This document shows, one piece after another, positions 17,396 through 27,198 of a stretch of DNA of 64,000 nt. The notes under the pieces are model-generated. The model saw only the letters and a list, made by a program, of their open reading frames with translations. It searched no databases and had not been told where the DNA came from. Within the stretch, counting starts at the first letter, position 1. Each line of letters starts with the position of its first letter. Both the position numbers and the translations under genes were made by a program. Source of the DNA: Euryarchaeota archaeon UBA88 (GTDB lineage Archaea > Thermoplasmatota > Poseidoniia > Poseidoniales > Poseidoniaceae). Location: positions 1 to 64,000 of the forward strand of contig DAME01000002.1 of the NCBI GenBank assembly GCA_002499545.1, given 5' to 3'.

Positions 17396-18739
17396 ATGTC
17401 CTTCCACCACGTGGCATCAACCGGACGTGTGGAGATGCCGGTCGAAAACAGTCGTTTGAGTGGATTTTTTCGCCACAGCGTTGCAGAAAGGCGTCAAATC
17501 GTTGCAGAAATGACGCAGCTTAGCCAGCAACAAATCGAGGCACTGGAAGCTTGCGGGGCGTTGAAAGAAGATGCTGCAGACAGGATGATTGAAAACGTCA
17601 TTGGAACCATGTCATTGCCCGTAGGCGTAGCGACAAATTTCGTCATCGATGGAAAGCACTACCTCATCCCGTTCTGTTTAGAAGAATCTAGTGTGGTTGC
17701 CGCTGCATCAAACATGGCGAAGCGGTGCCTCGTCCACGGCGGATTTACCACGAATTCTGATGCACCACTGATGATCGCTCAGTTGCAAATCCTCGATTGC
17801 GATGATTTTGAACAGGCTGAACGCTCTCTTGCTACAGCCAGTGATGAATTGATGGCTTTGTGCAACAGTTTACCTTCAACAATGATACGGCTTGGTGGTG
17901 GATGCAAGCGTACTGAGACTCGAATTATCCATTCGATGAGTGGACCGATGCTTGTCTTGCACATCGTCGTTGATTGCCGAGATGCAATGGGAGCGAATGC
18001 CGTTAACACTATGGCGGAACTCATCGCCCCCCGAGTCGAAGAAATAACTCGAGGAAGAGTTCACCTGCGGATTCTTTCAAACCTCGCATCCTATCGATTA
18101 GCACGGGTCAAAGCAACCTTCACCCCCGAAGAAATCTCCGAGGACGGAACGGCTGAAAACGGTCACAATGTTATCAAGGGCATCATCGAAGCACAACACT
18201 TTGCCATGGCAGACCCCTTCCGTGCTGCAACCCACAACAAGGGCGTGATGAATGCCATCAGCAGTGTTGCACTCGCATGCGGTCAAGATTGGCGTGCAAT
18301 CGAAGCCGGTTGCCATGCATGGGCTGCCTACAGCAACGGGACCTACGGCTCAATGACGCAGTGGGTGCAAGACTCGGAGGGGAACTTAGTCGGGTCTATT
18401 GAGACACCGATGGCCGTTGGCACGGTTGGAGGCGCCTCTAAGGTGCATCCAGTCGCTCAGGCTAACCTTGCCATACTTGGCGTTGAATCGGCCCAGGAAT
18501 TGGCTGGAATCATTGCTGCTGCAGGACTTTCCCAAAACCTCGGAGCACTGCGTGCTTTATCTACCAACGGTATTCAGGCAGGTCACATGAAACTGCACGC
18601 TCGAAACATGGCTGTCACCGCTGGAGCAGAAGGAGATGAAATCGAAGTGATAGCTGCTCGTCTACATTCAGCAACGGGGCCAAAAACGCAAACCTTGGTC
18701 AACGAATTACTGCGGGCATTGCGCGAAGAGCGAACGTGA
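17396..18739 (+). CDS. hmgA: HMG-CoA reductase, class II
   Basis: The 447-residue enzyme reduces HMG-CoA to mevalonate for isoprenoid lipid synthesis. Class II signatures are present: GTMSLPVGVATNFVIDGKHY, the catalytic Glu in CLEESSVVAAAS, DAMGANAVNTMAE, the catalytic Lys in THNKGVMN, Asp in ACGQDWRAIEAG and the catalytic His in GHMKLHARNMA. Class II enzymes are the bacterial type also found in Thermoplasma and Archaeoglobus, and differ from the class I enzymes of most archaea. The start may be the ATG at 17396 or the one at 17435; the latter gives the more family-like MPVENSRLSGFF. The promoter region holds the GCGTTA repeats. Confidence 0.92.
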   Translation: MSFHHVASTGRVEMPVENSRLSGFFRHSVAERRQIVAEMTQLSQQQIEALEACGALKEDAADRMIENVIGTMSLPVGVATNFVIDGKHYLIPFCLEESSVVAAASNMAKRCLVHGGFTTNSDAPLMIAQLQILDCDDFEQAERSLATASDELMALCNSLPSTMIRLGGGCKRTETRIIHSMSGPMLVLHIVVDCRDAMGANAVNTMAELIAPRVEEITRGRVHLRILSNLASYRLARVKATFTPEEISEDGTAENGHNVIKGIIEAQHFAMADPFRAATHNKGVMNAISSVALACGQDWRAIEAGCHAWAAYSNGTYGSMTQWVQDSEGNLVGSIETPMAVGTVGGASKVHPVAQANLAILGVESAQELAGIIAAAGLSQNLGALRALSTNGIQAGHMKLHARNMAVTAGAEGDEIEVIAARLHSATGPKTQTLVNELLRALREERT

Positions 18740-18742
18740 CGT

Positions 18743-19354
18743 TCATTCCTCTTCACCGAGTGGCAGCGTTGACTGAATAAAGCCGTCAACTTCACTCTCT
18801 TCTTTGAGGACCATCGCGTCTTCCATACCGTCAAACAAACCTGTGGTTTTGACCTGTTCTCTGAACCATTGCTTGACCTTTTTACGGTCGGTATAAGGGC
18901 AACCAAAGGTTTCCGAGAACCGACGGGTTGTTGATAGACGGCGGGTATTGCCATCCTTTCTGCGGTCAACCATCCCATGTTGTGCTAATTCACGAACATA
19001 ATCGTAGGCCTTCTGTCCGAGAAGTTCAACCAAACGTGCTTGGGGCATGGGTTGATGGTAGGCAATAAGGGCTGCTGCTTTGAGCAATTTTTGAGGAATC
19101 TCGGTCTTGGTTGCCTTGGGCAGGTGCCCTGCAATATCTGGCTTGACTTCAATTGCCCAGCGTTCACCGACTTCAGCGACTTGTAATGCACCACCACGTC
19201 GGCGTTTCAGCGTTGACCGAAGTGAATACAGCGCGTCAAGCATCTCATCTTCATCGTACCCCAATGCCGTTGAAAGTTCTGCAACCGTCATGGACCGACC
19301 TGCACCAAACATTGTTGCTTCCAAAAGGGTATCAATCGGTACTTCGCTCATCAT
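18743..19354 (-). CDS. scpB: Segregation and condensation protein B
   Basis: The 203-residue protein has the two winged-helix domains of ScpB: LEATMFGAGRSMTVAELSTA, then the conserved LLKAAALIAYHQPMPQARLV, and YVRELAQHGMVDRRKDGNTR. A C-terminal acidic tail follows. It dimerises and binds ScpA in the SMC condensin complex. It is the last gene of smc-scpA-scpB, starting 6 bases after the scpA stop. Two adjacent ATG codons (19354, 19351) could serve as the start. Confidence 0.9.
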   Translation of the reverse strand: MMSEVPIDTLLEATMFGAGRSMTVAELSTALGYDEDEMLDALYSLRSTLKRRRGGALQVAEVGERWAIEVKPDIAGHLPKATKTEIPQKLLKAAALIAYHQPMPQARLVELLGQKAYDYVRELAQHGMVDRRKDGNTRRLSTTRRFSETFGCPYTDRKKVKQWFREQVKTTGLFDGMEDAMVLKEESEVDGFIQSTLPLGEEE

Positions 19355-19360
19355 AACACC

Positions 19361-20599
19361 TCATTCGACCAACCATTCGTGATCATCGTACGACTGTTCT
19401 TGAACCTTGGTCACTTCAACTTCAACCTCAACTTCTTCGGACATCGATTGTTCTAAATCGAACGCTCGCTTCAATGCAAGTTCCTGCTTACGTTGTGATG
19501 CCTCTTCGGCAACTCTCGCCTTTTCAGCACGAAGCTTAGCGTGGCGAACAGAACCCGTCTCTTGACTTTGTATACGTTCATTTTCTTCAGAAATCTGACT
19601 TTCAATCAAAACTTTCACTTCTTCAAAGGTCTCAATCTCGGGCCATGAATCCTCTAAGAATATGGTTCCGTCTGGAACTTCATCTTGGGTAATCGAGGCA
19701 AAGCCACGATGCGTGAGGAACAATCCTGCAATGAAAGAGGCTACCTTCGCTTCATCATCGTAGCCTTCTGGAATCTGCCCGAAGTTGTGTTCAAGAATCG
19801 GTTTCAACTGTTCCATGACTTCAGTGACGGGTACTTTGGAACGAGAAGACGCAAGGCAAGTCGAACGAAGTGCCTGCCAGCAGCGCTTAATATCGCCTTC
19901 AAGGTCTTCGTTGTGCATTCGACCACCAACATCAGAGAGGTATTCCTTCAACTCTTCAGCATGTGCAATGCGGTTCTCTTCGCGTAATCGGAGAGTTTCA
20001 GCGTCATCCGATGCATCCTTGAACGCAGAAAGTAGTTCGACTAAAGTCACTGGACGACCTTCATCTCTCCTAACGCGGTTTTCAAGCAGCCCCGGGAGCA
20101 GTTCGTCCGCCTCCCCTTGTAGGATACTGCTGGTGAAGTAGAAATCCTCGTCGTTGTAATCCGCTTCCCAGCCAAATCCAAGGTCATCGCCCCAATCTTC
20201 ATCCTCACCTGAATATTGAATTCGGTCGAACAGGTCTTCGGCTTGGTGGTGCAACACTTCCCATGAGAGTCGAATCAGTCGACCGCATGCGGGTAAATCA
20301 AGCGACGATGCTTCAGATTTCACGCGTGCGGTGAAAACCTTGAGGAAATTGGAGAGGTCAATGTTCCACGCGTCAAGACCTTCATCACGAACAAGCGAGA
20401 GTACGAGAGCAACTGAACGGTCAAAAGGGTCGACCAACGTTTGATGTTCTGCCTCTTCTCGTTCAGCAATGGCCATAATGCGATCTCCAAACATTGCTGC
20501 TTCATCGGATTCCTCTCCAGAAGCGAGAAGTTGGTCTATGACGTCTTGGCGAAGGAACCACTTGTCCAAGCCGCTCTGTACTTCCACCACGTAATTCAC
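19361..20599 (-). CDS. scpA: Segregation and condensation protein A (kleisin)
   Basis: This kleisin links the two SMC heads. I choose the GTG at 20599, one base after the smc stop and inside a GAGGTG context (412 residues); an ATG start at 20665 would overlap smc by 65 bases and adds only a basic stretch. The N-terminal SMC-neck-binding region shows VDPFDRSVALVLSLVRDEGL and DAWNIDLSNFLKVF, the kleisin core pattern. The C-terminal winged helix, around ITQDEVPDGTIFLED, contacts the other head. The middle is acidic and long compared with bacterial ScpA (about 250 residues). Tight packing with smc and scpB supports the call. Confidence 0.88.
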   Translation of the reverse strand: MNYVVEVQSGLDKWFLRQDVIDQLLASGEESDEAAMFGDRIMAIAEREEAEHQTLVDPFDRSVALVLSLVRDEGLDAWNIDLSNFLKVFTARVKSEASSLDLPACGRLIRLSWEVLHHQAEDLFDRIQYSGEDEDWGDDLGFGWEADYNDEDFYFTSSILQGEADELLPGLLENRVRRDEGRPVTLVELLSAFKDASDDAETLRLREENRIAHAEELKEYLSDVGGRMHNEDLEGDIKRCWQALRSTCLASSRSKVPVTEVMEQLKPILEHNFGQIPEGYDDEAKVASFIAGLFLTHRGFASITQDEVPDGTIFLEDSWPEIETFEEVKVLIESQISEENERIQSQETGSVRHAKLRAEKARVAEEASQRKQELALKRAFDLEQSMSEEVEVEVEVTKVQEQSYDDHEWLVE

Positions 20600-20600
20600 C

Positions 20601-23600
20601 TCAGAGGTTTTCTTCCTCAACTTCTGCCTCTTGAACGGTTTGTGCGCTTTCTTCTTCTGATTCAATGGCTTGAATCGCCTGGGCTACTTCAGCCCACTCC
20701 TCGATGTCTTCAGTCAAGTCAGTTGTACGATCAGAAAGACCAGCAAAACCTGATTCGACATCGGGTGATTCCACTTCCTCGGCCTTCATGTGGTTGAGCA
20801 GCCCACCCAAACTACTGGGCGTTGGAAGGGGTTCTGGTACCTCCGGCATTTCATGAGAAGCAGCCGTTGCTTCTTCAATACGGGAATGGTTCTTGGAATT
20901 GTCTTTCTCAGCTTCTTCCAGAGCTTGTTGGCCCAGAGCAATTGCCTTGTCGCGGTCAAAGTCGACGATTCGACGACTGCATCCATCACCACCGTGTGTA
21001 ATGCCGATATGGTGGTCTGCAAGACGAAGGGACACTTTGCGCAAAGTGACCATAATGAATTGCGCCCGTTTACTGCGTTCACGACACATGAGTGCAATCC
21101 GTTCAGCGTTATACCCATCGAGGTTTTGGTCGACTTCATCGAAGTAGTAAAACGGACTTGGGTCATAATCTTGGATTGCAAAAATCAGTGCGAGAGCAGC
21201 CATCGATTGCTCACCTCCCGACAGTTGATGTCGCGTGACTTTTGCAGACTTCCCACGAGGTTGAGCCCACAATTCGAGCCCTCCTTTGAACGGTTCGTCC
21301 TTGTTCTCGAGGAAGAGTTCGCCTCGTCCACCATCACTGAGTGACTTGTAAGCAACCTTGAAGTTCTCATTGACCTTTTCGAGAACCTTAAGCAAGCGCT
21401 CCTTGCGTTGCTGTTCGAGTTTCTCAGTTACGTCAATCAAGTGTTTACGTCGGCTTTGGAGCGTCTTAAAATCGTCTTTCATATCAGCAAGCCGAGCCTC
21501 ACACGCTGCAAATTGTTCTATCGCCAGCATGTTGACTGGTCCGTGGCCGTCGAGTTTCCGTTGTAACGACCGCTCGTTGCGTTCTGCATCTCCAAGGCTT
21601 GGGAGGACCGTTCCCTCAGGCGCTGGATGGATACCGTTCTCGGTCATTTCGGACATCGTCTCTCGGACGGCATCATCTTTCAAAGCAAGCGTTCGTCCAA
21701 GTTCGACAATCATCGTTCGACGAGAGCGTGCATCGGTTGCCTTTTGCTGGAGGTTGACGTTCAAACTGGTTCGTTCTTCAATCAATTTCAAGCGCTCGTC
21801 TTCAAGACCTTGGTTTTCTTCAAGGTACTGGGAACGCTCTGCTTCTTTCGCTTCTAAGTCTATAGAATCGGTTGCTATACGTGCTTGGAGCGAGTCAATT
21901 CGGTCACTTCGCCCAATTGCATTCGCCTTAAGCAGTTCAATCCGGGTTGAAACTTCGGTGACTCGGCTTTCAAGAAGTGTTTGATGACTGGCATCGGTAT
22001 TGAGGGCTGCTTGAGCCTGTGCTTTGAGACCTTCAGCCTCGACACGTTTCACTTCAGTGGCATGCAGCCTGTCCTTGAGATGGGCTGGACTCGCATCTTC
22101 CAGTGCGATTTGTGCAGTTGAGCGGCTCTCATTTGCAGCAGCGAGGAGGTTTTGTGCATTGTCGAGGTCGCGAAGTTTTTCAGCACCTTCGATTTCTAAT
22201 TCACCCAATCGCTTTTCTTGGATGGCAACTTCACCAAGTGCTGCTACGTGATTGGCTTTCGCCTGCTTCAATTCTGCCTTCCATTCTTGGTACCGAACAG
22301 CATGGTCGCTATCTGAGAGGGCATTGATCTTGTTCCGTAACTCGGTTTGCTGACGTCGGGCATCGCGAAGAGCGCCGTTGACGGTGTCTGCCATAAGACG
22401 GAATCGTTCTACGTCTGAGGAAAGGGTTTCAACTTCGCTTGCACCCTGAATGTTGCCTCCAAAGGCAACCTTCATTTTACGCTTTGAACCACCAACCATT
22501 GCCCCACCAGCTTCAGTGACGTCACCACGAAGCGTGACAAGGCGGACGCCACCCATGTTGGCGCGTGCCGTGGACATGCTGTCCACGATGAGGGTGTTTC
22601 GTAAGACAAAACGTACCGCTGTATCGATACGAGGGTCGTAATCGAGTAGGTCGTACGCAAATCCAACGACACCGGATTTACTTGAGACGATGAGTGCTTT
22701 TCCAGCTGCTCGTGAATGGGACAGTTTGTTGAGCGGGAGGAAGGTTGCTCTTCCAGCCTTATGTTCTGCTAGCCACCGAATCGCATTCGCTGCCACTTCA
22801 TCACTTTCGACAACAACCGAAGTCATCCCTCCGCCAATAGCTGTAGCAAGCGCATCGGTATGCGAAGAATCTCTGGGAGAACATAATTCTGCAACGGTTC
22901 CAATAATGCCGCGCAGTTCGCCACGGTCTCGGGCGGAGAGGATAGCGGCAGCACCGCCAGCCATGCCTTTAGCCCCAGTCCGGTTTTCCATCTCAGCTTT
23001 CGCAATGTTGAGTTTTCGTTCAGTCTCCCTTAACCGGGTTTCAACAACCTCTGACTCCTCGACCAACTTTGCCTCAGAACGTTGGGCTGCATGGAGTTGC
23101 TCTGCTAATTTCTTCCTGTCTTGATCAGGTGATGTAGCACCGATCTCTTCCCCTTCCAGTTCGAGTTCACCGAGTGCAAGGCGAGCGGATTCGGCTGCTT
23201 CTTGAGTAGTCCCCAGTTGCTCGGAAAGCATCTCTGCTTGAGTTGCCACACGGTTCACTTCGGCCTGAGCAGTGTTCAATTCTTCAATAGCATCCTCGAC
23301 CTTGGTGATGGATTGGGCCAGTGCACGAGAGAGTTCTGCATTTGCAGTGCCAGAAGATTCCAACAGAGTTCGAACTTCGTCTTCCTCTTTCTTCGCCTCA
23401 GCGAGTTCTGTTTCAGCGGCAGTGAGGTCGGTACGTGCATTCACCAGGCTTTGCTCAAAATCGGCAAGCGCTGCCTGAGCAGAAATCAGCGATTCGTCAA
23501 GCCCAACGCGTTCTTCCTCGTCCTCGACATCTTTTTCCTCGGCTTCATGGATTCGGTCTTTGCTGGTAGCAATTCGTATCTGCAGTTCACTGATTGCAGC

Positions 23601-24512
23601 AAGTAGACCATTGGAATCTCCACCCATCAAATCCTCAATTTGTTTTTGCAATGCACCAATCTGATCTTCTAATTCGAGAAGATCTTTCGAGCCATCTTTC
23701 ACTTCAAGTTCCAAATCAGTTGCTTCACCACCAATCCGGACTTGTTCGTTGACCAGATAGGTTCGTTCGGCTTCTTGGCTCGCCAATTTTGCTTGGGCTG
23801 AAAGAATGCGAGCAGTCTGTAATTCTTGGACCAAATCCTGCACTTTGAGGGCAAGGTTCTTTTCTTTGGTCAAATCTTTAAGACGTGCTTTTTGCTCATC
23901 TTCCAGCAAGCCAATCCGCTCAATGAATCCTTCAACCATGTCGCGTTGGCGGTCGGCCTTTCGAATCTCATCATCGTATGAAGTGACACCTGCAACACCG
24001 TCGAGCACTCTTCTGCGTTCTTTCGCAGTCATCTTGGCAAGCCGCGTTACATCGCCCTGGAGGACAATATTGTAACCATCTGGACGCGCATTTGCCGCCC
24101 CAAGAAGGCGATGGAACGTTTTCTGACTGCTTTCCTCACCGTCAAGTAAGTAGGTAGTCACTGTATTATTGGCCTTGGTAAGGCGGACCGAGCGCGTCAT
24201 TCGAACTTCGTCTTGGTCAAGAGGAAGACGGCGGCGCCCGCTTGCCAGTAAGGGGTTCGCAAACACCAACGTCACTTGGCATGAACGCGCTGGTTTGGAA
24301 TTTTTCCCGCCGTTGAAGATCAGGTCTTTCGCATTCTGAGCACGAATCACCTTGTTACTACGTGGTCCTAATACAAATTGAATAGCGTCGCCACAGTTTG
24401 ACTTCCCCGAACCATTGGGTCCTGTGATGGCGGTGAAACCACGGTCGAGAGGAACCATTACCGCACCCTTGAATGATTTGAAATCAGATACTTCAAGTGC
24501 TTTGAGATACAT
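20601..24512 (-). CDS. smc: Chromosome condensation ATPase SMC
   Basis: The 1303-residue protein has the SMC layout. The N-terminal head has Walker A GPNGSGKSN (31-39), followed by coiled coil and a hinge at about 510-640 (GMAGGAAAILSARDRGELRG and following). A second coiled coil leads to the C-terminal head with signature LSGGEQSMAALALIFAIQ and Walker B YYFDEVDQNLD. After the head there is an unusual acidic, low-complexity tail of about 130 residues ending EEENL. With ScpA and ScpB it forms the loop-extruding condensin that compacts and segregates the chromosome. It is the first gene of the operon. Confidence 0.96.
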   Translation of the reverse strand: MYLKALEVSDFKSFKGAVMVPLDRGFTAITGPNGSGKSNCGDAIQFVLGPRSNKVIRAQNAKDLIFNGGKNSKPARSCQVTLVFANPLLASGRRRLPLDQDEVRMTRSVRLTKANNTVTTYLLDGEESSQKTFHRLLGAANARPDGYNIVLQGDVTRLAKMTAKERRRVLDGVAGVTSYDDEIRKADRQRDMVEGFIERIGLLEDEQKARLKDLTKEKNLALKVQDLVQELQTARILSAQAKLASQEAERTYLVNEQVRIGGEATDLELEVKDGSKDLLELEDQIGALQKQIEDLMGGDSNGLLAAISELQIRIATSKDRIHEAEEKDVEDEEERVGLDESLISAQAALADFEQSLVNARTDLTAAETELAEAKKEEDEVRTLLESSGTANAELSRALAQSITKVEDAIEELNTAQAEVNRVATQAEMLSEQLGTTQEAAESARLALGELELEGEEIGATSPDQDRKKLAEQLHAAQRSEAKLVEESEVVETRLRETERKLNIAKAEMENRTGAKGMAGGAAAILSARDRGELRGIIGTVAELCSPRDSSHTDALATAIGGGMTSVVVESDEVAANAIRWLAEHKAGRATFLPLNKLSHSRAAGKALIVSSKSGVVGFAYDLLDYDPRIDTAVRFVLRNTLIVDSMSTARANMGGVRLVTLRGDVTEAGGAMVGGSKRKMKVAFGGNIQGASEVETLSSDVERFRLMADTVNGALRDARRQQTELRNKINALSDSDHAVRYQEWKAELKQAKANHVAALGEVAIQEKRLGELEIEGAEKLRDLDNAQNLLAAANESRSTAQIALEDASPAHLKDRLHATEVKRVEAEGLKAQAQAALNTDASHQTLLESRVTEVSTRIELLKANAIGRSDRIDSLQARIATDSIDLEAKEAERSQYLEENQGLEDERLKLIEERTSLNVNLQQKATDARSRRTMIVELGRTLALKDDAVRETMSEMTENGIHPAPEGTVLPSLGDAERNERSLQRKLDGHGPVNMLAIEQFAACEARLADMKDDFKTLQSRRKHLIDVTEKLEQQRKERLLKVLEKVNENFKVAYKSLSDGGRGELFLENKDEPFKGGLELWAQPRGKSAKVTRHQLSGGEQSMAALALIFAIQDYDPSPFYYFDEVDQNLDGYNAERIALMCRERSKRAQFIMVTLRKVSLRLADHHIGITHGGDGCSRRIVDFDRDKAIALGQQALEEAEKDNSKNHSRIEEATAASHEMPEVPEPLPTPSSLGGLLNHMKAEEVESPDVESGFAGLSDRTTDLTEDIEEWAEVAQAIQAIESEEESAQTVQEAEVEEENL

Positions 24513-24627
24513 CCCTATTCCCCATAATCGAAAAAGTTCATTTCGACCTTATTCGCGACACCCATCTCCTACAGGTCTTAAACAATGCGTGGAAAACTCA
24601 CTCAGTGCATTGATTTTAGCGGTGTCC

Positions 24628-24645
24628 AAAAAAAGCCAAGAGGCT
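24628..24645 (-). terminator. Hairpin plus T-tract terminator
   Basis: On the minus strand, AGCC-TCTT-GGCT forms a short hairpin followed directly by seven T. It lies about 45 bases past the stop of the zinc-motif membrane protein gene and before smc, so it probably ends that transcript. The remaining bases to 24513 should hold the smc promoter, but no clear TATA box is visible there. Confidence 0.55.
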
Positions 24646-24690
24646 CAAATAGAGACATAACTCTGTAGATTCCAATCGAACCGAATCGCT

Positions 24691-25473
24691 TCACAGCGTA
24701 CCGGTTTGGTTGCATTTATTACATCCAGCGCCTCGACAATACGGGCACGTTGCAAGAACTTTGATTCCTTTGGTATTCGTTCGTTGCATGTGAAGCATGG
24801 AATCTTTGTTTAAGATACGTGAACGGGTGATGCGAGATGAACTACCTGAACGTGCACCTAGCCTCATACCGACTGACCCAAATGTCTTGCGAAATTCTGC
24901 AGCAACGTCTCTACGAGAGTGCAGACGGTCATGTGTCTGTTCCACGGCTTCTGCTTCCCAGTATCGAGGACCTGCCATCAGAAAAGCACCAATTCCTGCA
25001 ATGATTGCTTGAACTAACAGCGGATGTACCGAGAACGGTATCAAATCTGCAATTCCGTTCGAATTCGCAGACTTTGGCAAGAAATTTAGCCTGTCAAGAA
25101 TGGCGATACTGAAAAGAACAGCCCCCGCAGCGAAGTAAAAATTGTACTTCTTTTGACTTCGAAGTCCGGTGTTCGTGAATCGAACTCTCCCGTAAAGAAG
25201 CACGAATAATCCGAGAAACACAAACAAAATATCGACTGGGGCCCACTGACCAACAGCGCCGAGGCACATCGAAGTGTTTCCTGCAGCAAGTTCGGCCTCG
25301 ATGTCTGAGATTCGACAGAGTTGTGGCTGCAACATTCGCATGACGTCGAGTTTTGTACCCTCTGCCCCAACAATAACCCTTGAAGCGACGAGCCCCATTC
25401 CCGTGTTGAGAACAGAAAAACCAATCAAGCAAATTCCGAAGACGATCCCAATCATCTCCCGCAGACTCGCCAT
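24691..25473 (-). CDS. Membrane protein with C-terminal DnaJ-type zinc motif
   Basis: The 260-residue protein has about four hydrophobic segments (around residues 8-30, 78-95, 113-128 and 150-168). A basic cytoplasmic region follows. It ends in CPYCRGAGCNKCNQTG, a CxxC-x-G-x-GCxxC pattern as in one DnaJ cysteine-rich zinc module. The loop between the first two helices has two cysteines. I do not recognise the family. It is divergent from nadB and followed by a hairpin terminator, so it is probably transcribed alone. Confidence 0.7.
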   Translation of the reverse strand: MASLREMIGIVFGICLIGFSVLNTGMGLVASRVIVGAEGTKLDVMRMLQPQLCRISDIEAELAAGNTSMCLGAVGQWAPVDILFVFLGLFVLLYGRVRFTNTGLRSQKKYNFYFAAGAVLFSIAILDRLNFLPKSANSNGIADLIPFSVHPLLVQAIIAGIGAFLMAGPRYWEAEAVEQTHDRLHSRRDVAAEFRKTFGSVGMRLGARSGSSSRITRSRILNKDSMLHMQRTNTKGIKVLATCPYCRGAGCNKCNQTGTL

Positions 25474-25566
25474 ACTCTACGCATGAATGCTCCGGACATA
25501 GCGGTTTCGCTTGCCGATGAGGTGAAATGGGACGGCTTGTACCCTTTGCCAAGAGAGGATGCCAGC

Positions 25567-27198
25567 ATGGTGCGCGTTTCGATTATCGGCAGTGGTATTG
25601 CGGGTCTTTTCGCCGCACTACGCCTTGCTGACGCCGGTCATGAAGTAACGGTCATCACCAAACAACGTCCGATTGATTCATCGACAAATTGGGCCCAAGG
25701 TGGAATCGCTGCAATTCTCGACAAGACTGACGGAACCGGCGTCGATGCTCACATACACGATACACTGCTCTGCGGTGACGGGTTGTGTGATGAAACCATT
25801 GTGCGTAAGGTGATTGAAGAGTCGGGGGACAGGATCCACGACCTGCTCAGCATTGGTGTCCGCTTTGAGACCACTGTAGAAGGAGCGTTTCATTTTGTTA
25901 AAGAAGGCGGCCATTCAGAGCGCAGGATACTGCACGCAAAGGACGCCACTGGAAAAGAAATTGAGCGTGCTCTGAGCGAAGCAGCATCCGCCCACCCGCT
26001 AATTATACTGAAACCAAATACGCTGGCCATCGACCTCATTCAGCGCCAGCACAAGAATCCAGAAATGGGCATCGCTGGTTCTTGGTGCCTTGACCAAGAA
26101 CGTGGAACCGTCTTCACGCAACCCGCCGACGTACTGCTGCTTGCCACTGGTGGTGTTGGCCAGTTATGGTCGCAAACCACCAACCCGAGTGTTGCAACTG
26201 GTGACGGCTTAGCGATGGCCTTCAGAGCTGGTGCTGCTGTCAAAGACATGGCGTTTATCCAATTCCACCCAACCGCACTGGCCAGACCGAATGATCGCCC
26301 ATTTTTGATCACTGAAGCCATGCGAGGTGAAGGAGGAGTCATCCTCGACAGAGAAGGACTTGAACGATGGAACGAAGCCAACAGAAACCTTACGCAGAAT
26401 GATGAGCCAGTGTCTCCTGAAAAGTTTTCATTCACACTCAACCATTCACCACTCGGTTCGATGGCGACCAGAGATATCGTAGCAAGAGCCATCGACCAAC
26501 GACTCAAAGAAACCGGTGAAAAGAACGTCTTCTTAGTGACTTCACACCTCGACCAGCAGCGGCTTTCAGAACAATTCCCGAACATCCAATCTCGCTTAGA
26601 TAGACACGGATTGAAACTCGGAAGAGACCCTCTCCCAGTATCCCCTGCTGCTCACTATATCGTTGGAGGATTGGCAGTCGACGAGTTTGGCCGTCCTCAT
26701 TGCCGAGAATCAGGCGCTACCATCCCTGGCTTATACGCCATTGGCGAAGTAGCGTGTACGGGTATGCACGGTGCGAATCGTCTCGCCTCCAACAGCCTTC
26801 TTGAAGCGGTTGTTTACGCTTCAAATGCCGCCACCCACATCATTGAATCCAATCTGATGGCGACCGAGATAGCCTTGCCGGATTGGCGTGCGGACGGTTT
26901 GAAATCGTTACGAGAACACGCCCCAGTGATTAACGACCGAGATTCGTTGAGAAAAACCATGTCCAATGAAGTTGGAATTGTACGTCGTTTCAGTCGATTG
27001 AATCGAGCTGCACGTCGATTGGAACTGCTGGCGAAGGAAATCGACCTCATTTGGCGCAATGCCTTACCGTCCAGAGAAATCGTCGAATTACGAAATTTAA
27101 TTCTTGTAGGGACGCTGGTGGCGAACGATGCTATTCAACGCCAAGAGAACAGGGGGCTACACTACAACAAGGACCTTATTCAAAATGTAAAGCAGTGA
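25567..27198 (+). CDS. nadB: L-aspartate oxidase
   Basis: The 543-residue FAD enzyme oxidises L-aspartate to iminoaspartate for quinolinate and NAD synthesis. The dinucleotide fold is VSIIGSGIAGLFAALRLADA. The aspartate-oxidase and fumarate-reductase family motifs are STNWAQGGIAA, GGHSERRILHAKDATGKEI and HGANRLASNSLLEA. I choose the ATG at 25567 (MVRVSIIGSG), which starts at the fold and leaves 93 bases of divergent promoter; an ATG at 25483 would leave only nine. Fumarate reductase is excluded by the length and lack of partner subunits. nadA and nadC are not in the window. It overlaps the convergent panE-like gene by 23 bases. Confidence 0.92.
   Translation: MVRVSIIGSGIAGLFAALRLADAGHEVTVITKQRPIDSSTNWAQGGIAAILDKTDGTGVDAHIHDTLLCGDGLCDETIVRKVIEESGDRIHDLLSIGVRFETTVEGAFHFVKEGGHSERRILHAKDATGKEIERALSEAASAHPLIILKPNTLAIDLIQRQHKNPEMGIAGSWCLDQERGTVFTQPADVLLLATGGVGQLWSQTTNPSVATGDGLAMAFRAGAAVKDMAFIQFHPTALARPNDRPFLITEAMRGEGGVILDREGLERWNEANRNLTQNDEPVSPEKFSFTLNHSPLGSMATRDIVARAIDQRLKETGEKNVFLVTSHLDQQRLSEQFPNIQSRLDRHGLKLGRDPLPVSPAAHYIVGGLAVDEFGRPHCRESGATIPGLYAIGEVACTGMHGANRLASNSLLEAVVYASNAATHIIESNLMATEIALPDWRADGLKSLREHAPVINDRDSLRKTMSNEVGIVRRFSRLNRAARRLELLAKEIDLIWRNALPSREIVELRNLILVGTLVANDAIQRQENRGLHYNKDLIQNVKQ

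Noticed and set aside
20600..20665. Longer ScpA starting at the ATG at 20665
   Set aside because: It overlaps smc by 65 bases; the GTG directly after the smc stop is the better start.
25483..25566. Longer NadB from the ATG at 25483
   Set aside because: It would leave only nine bases to the divergent gene and the extra residues are not conserved.
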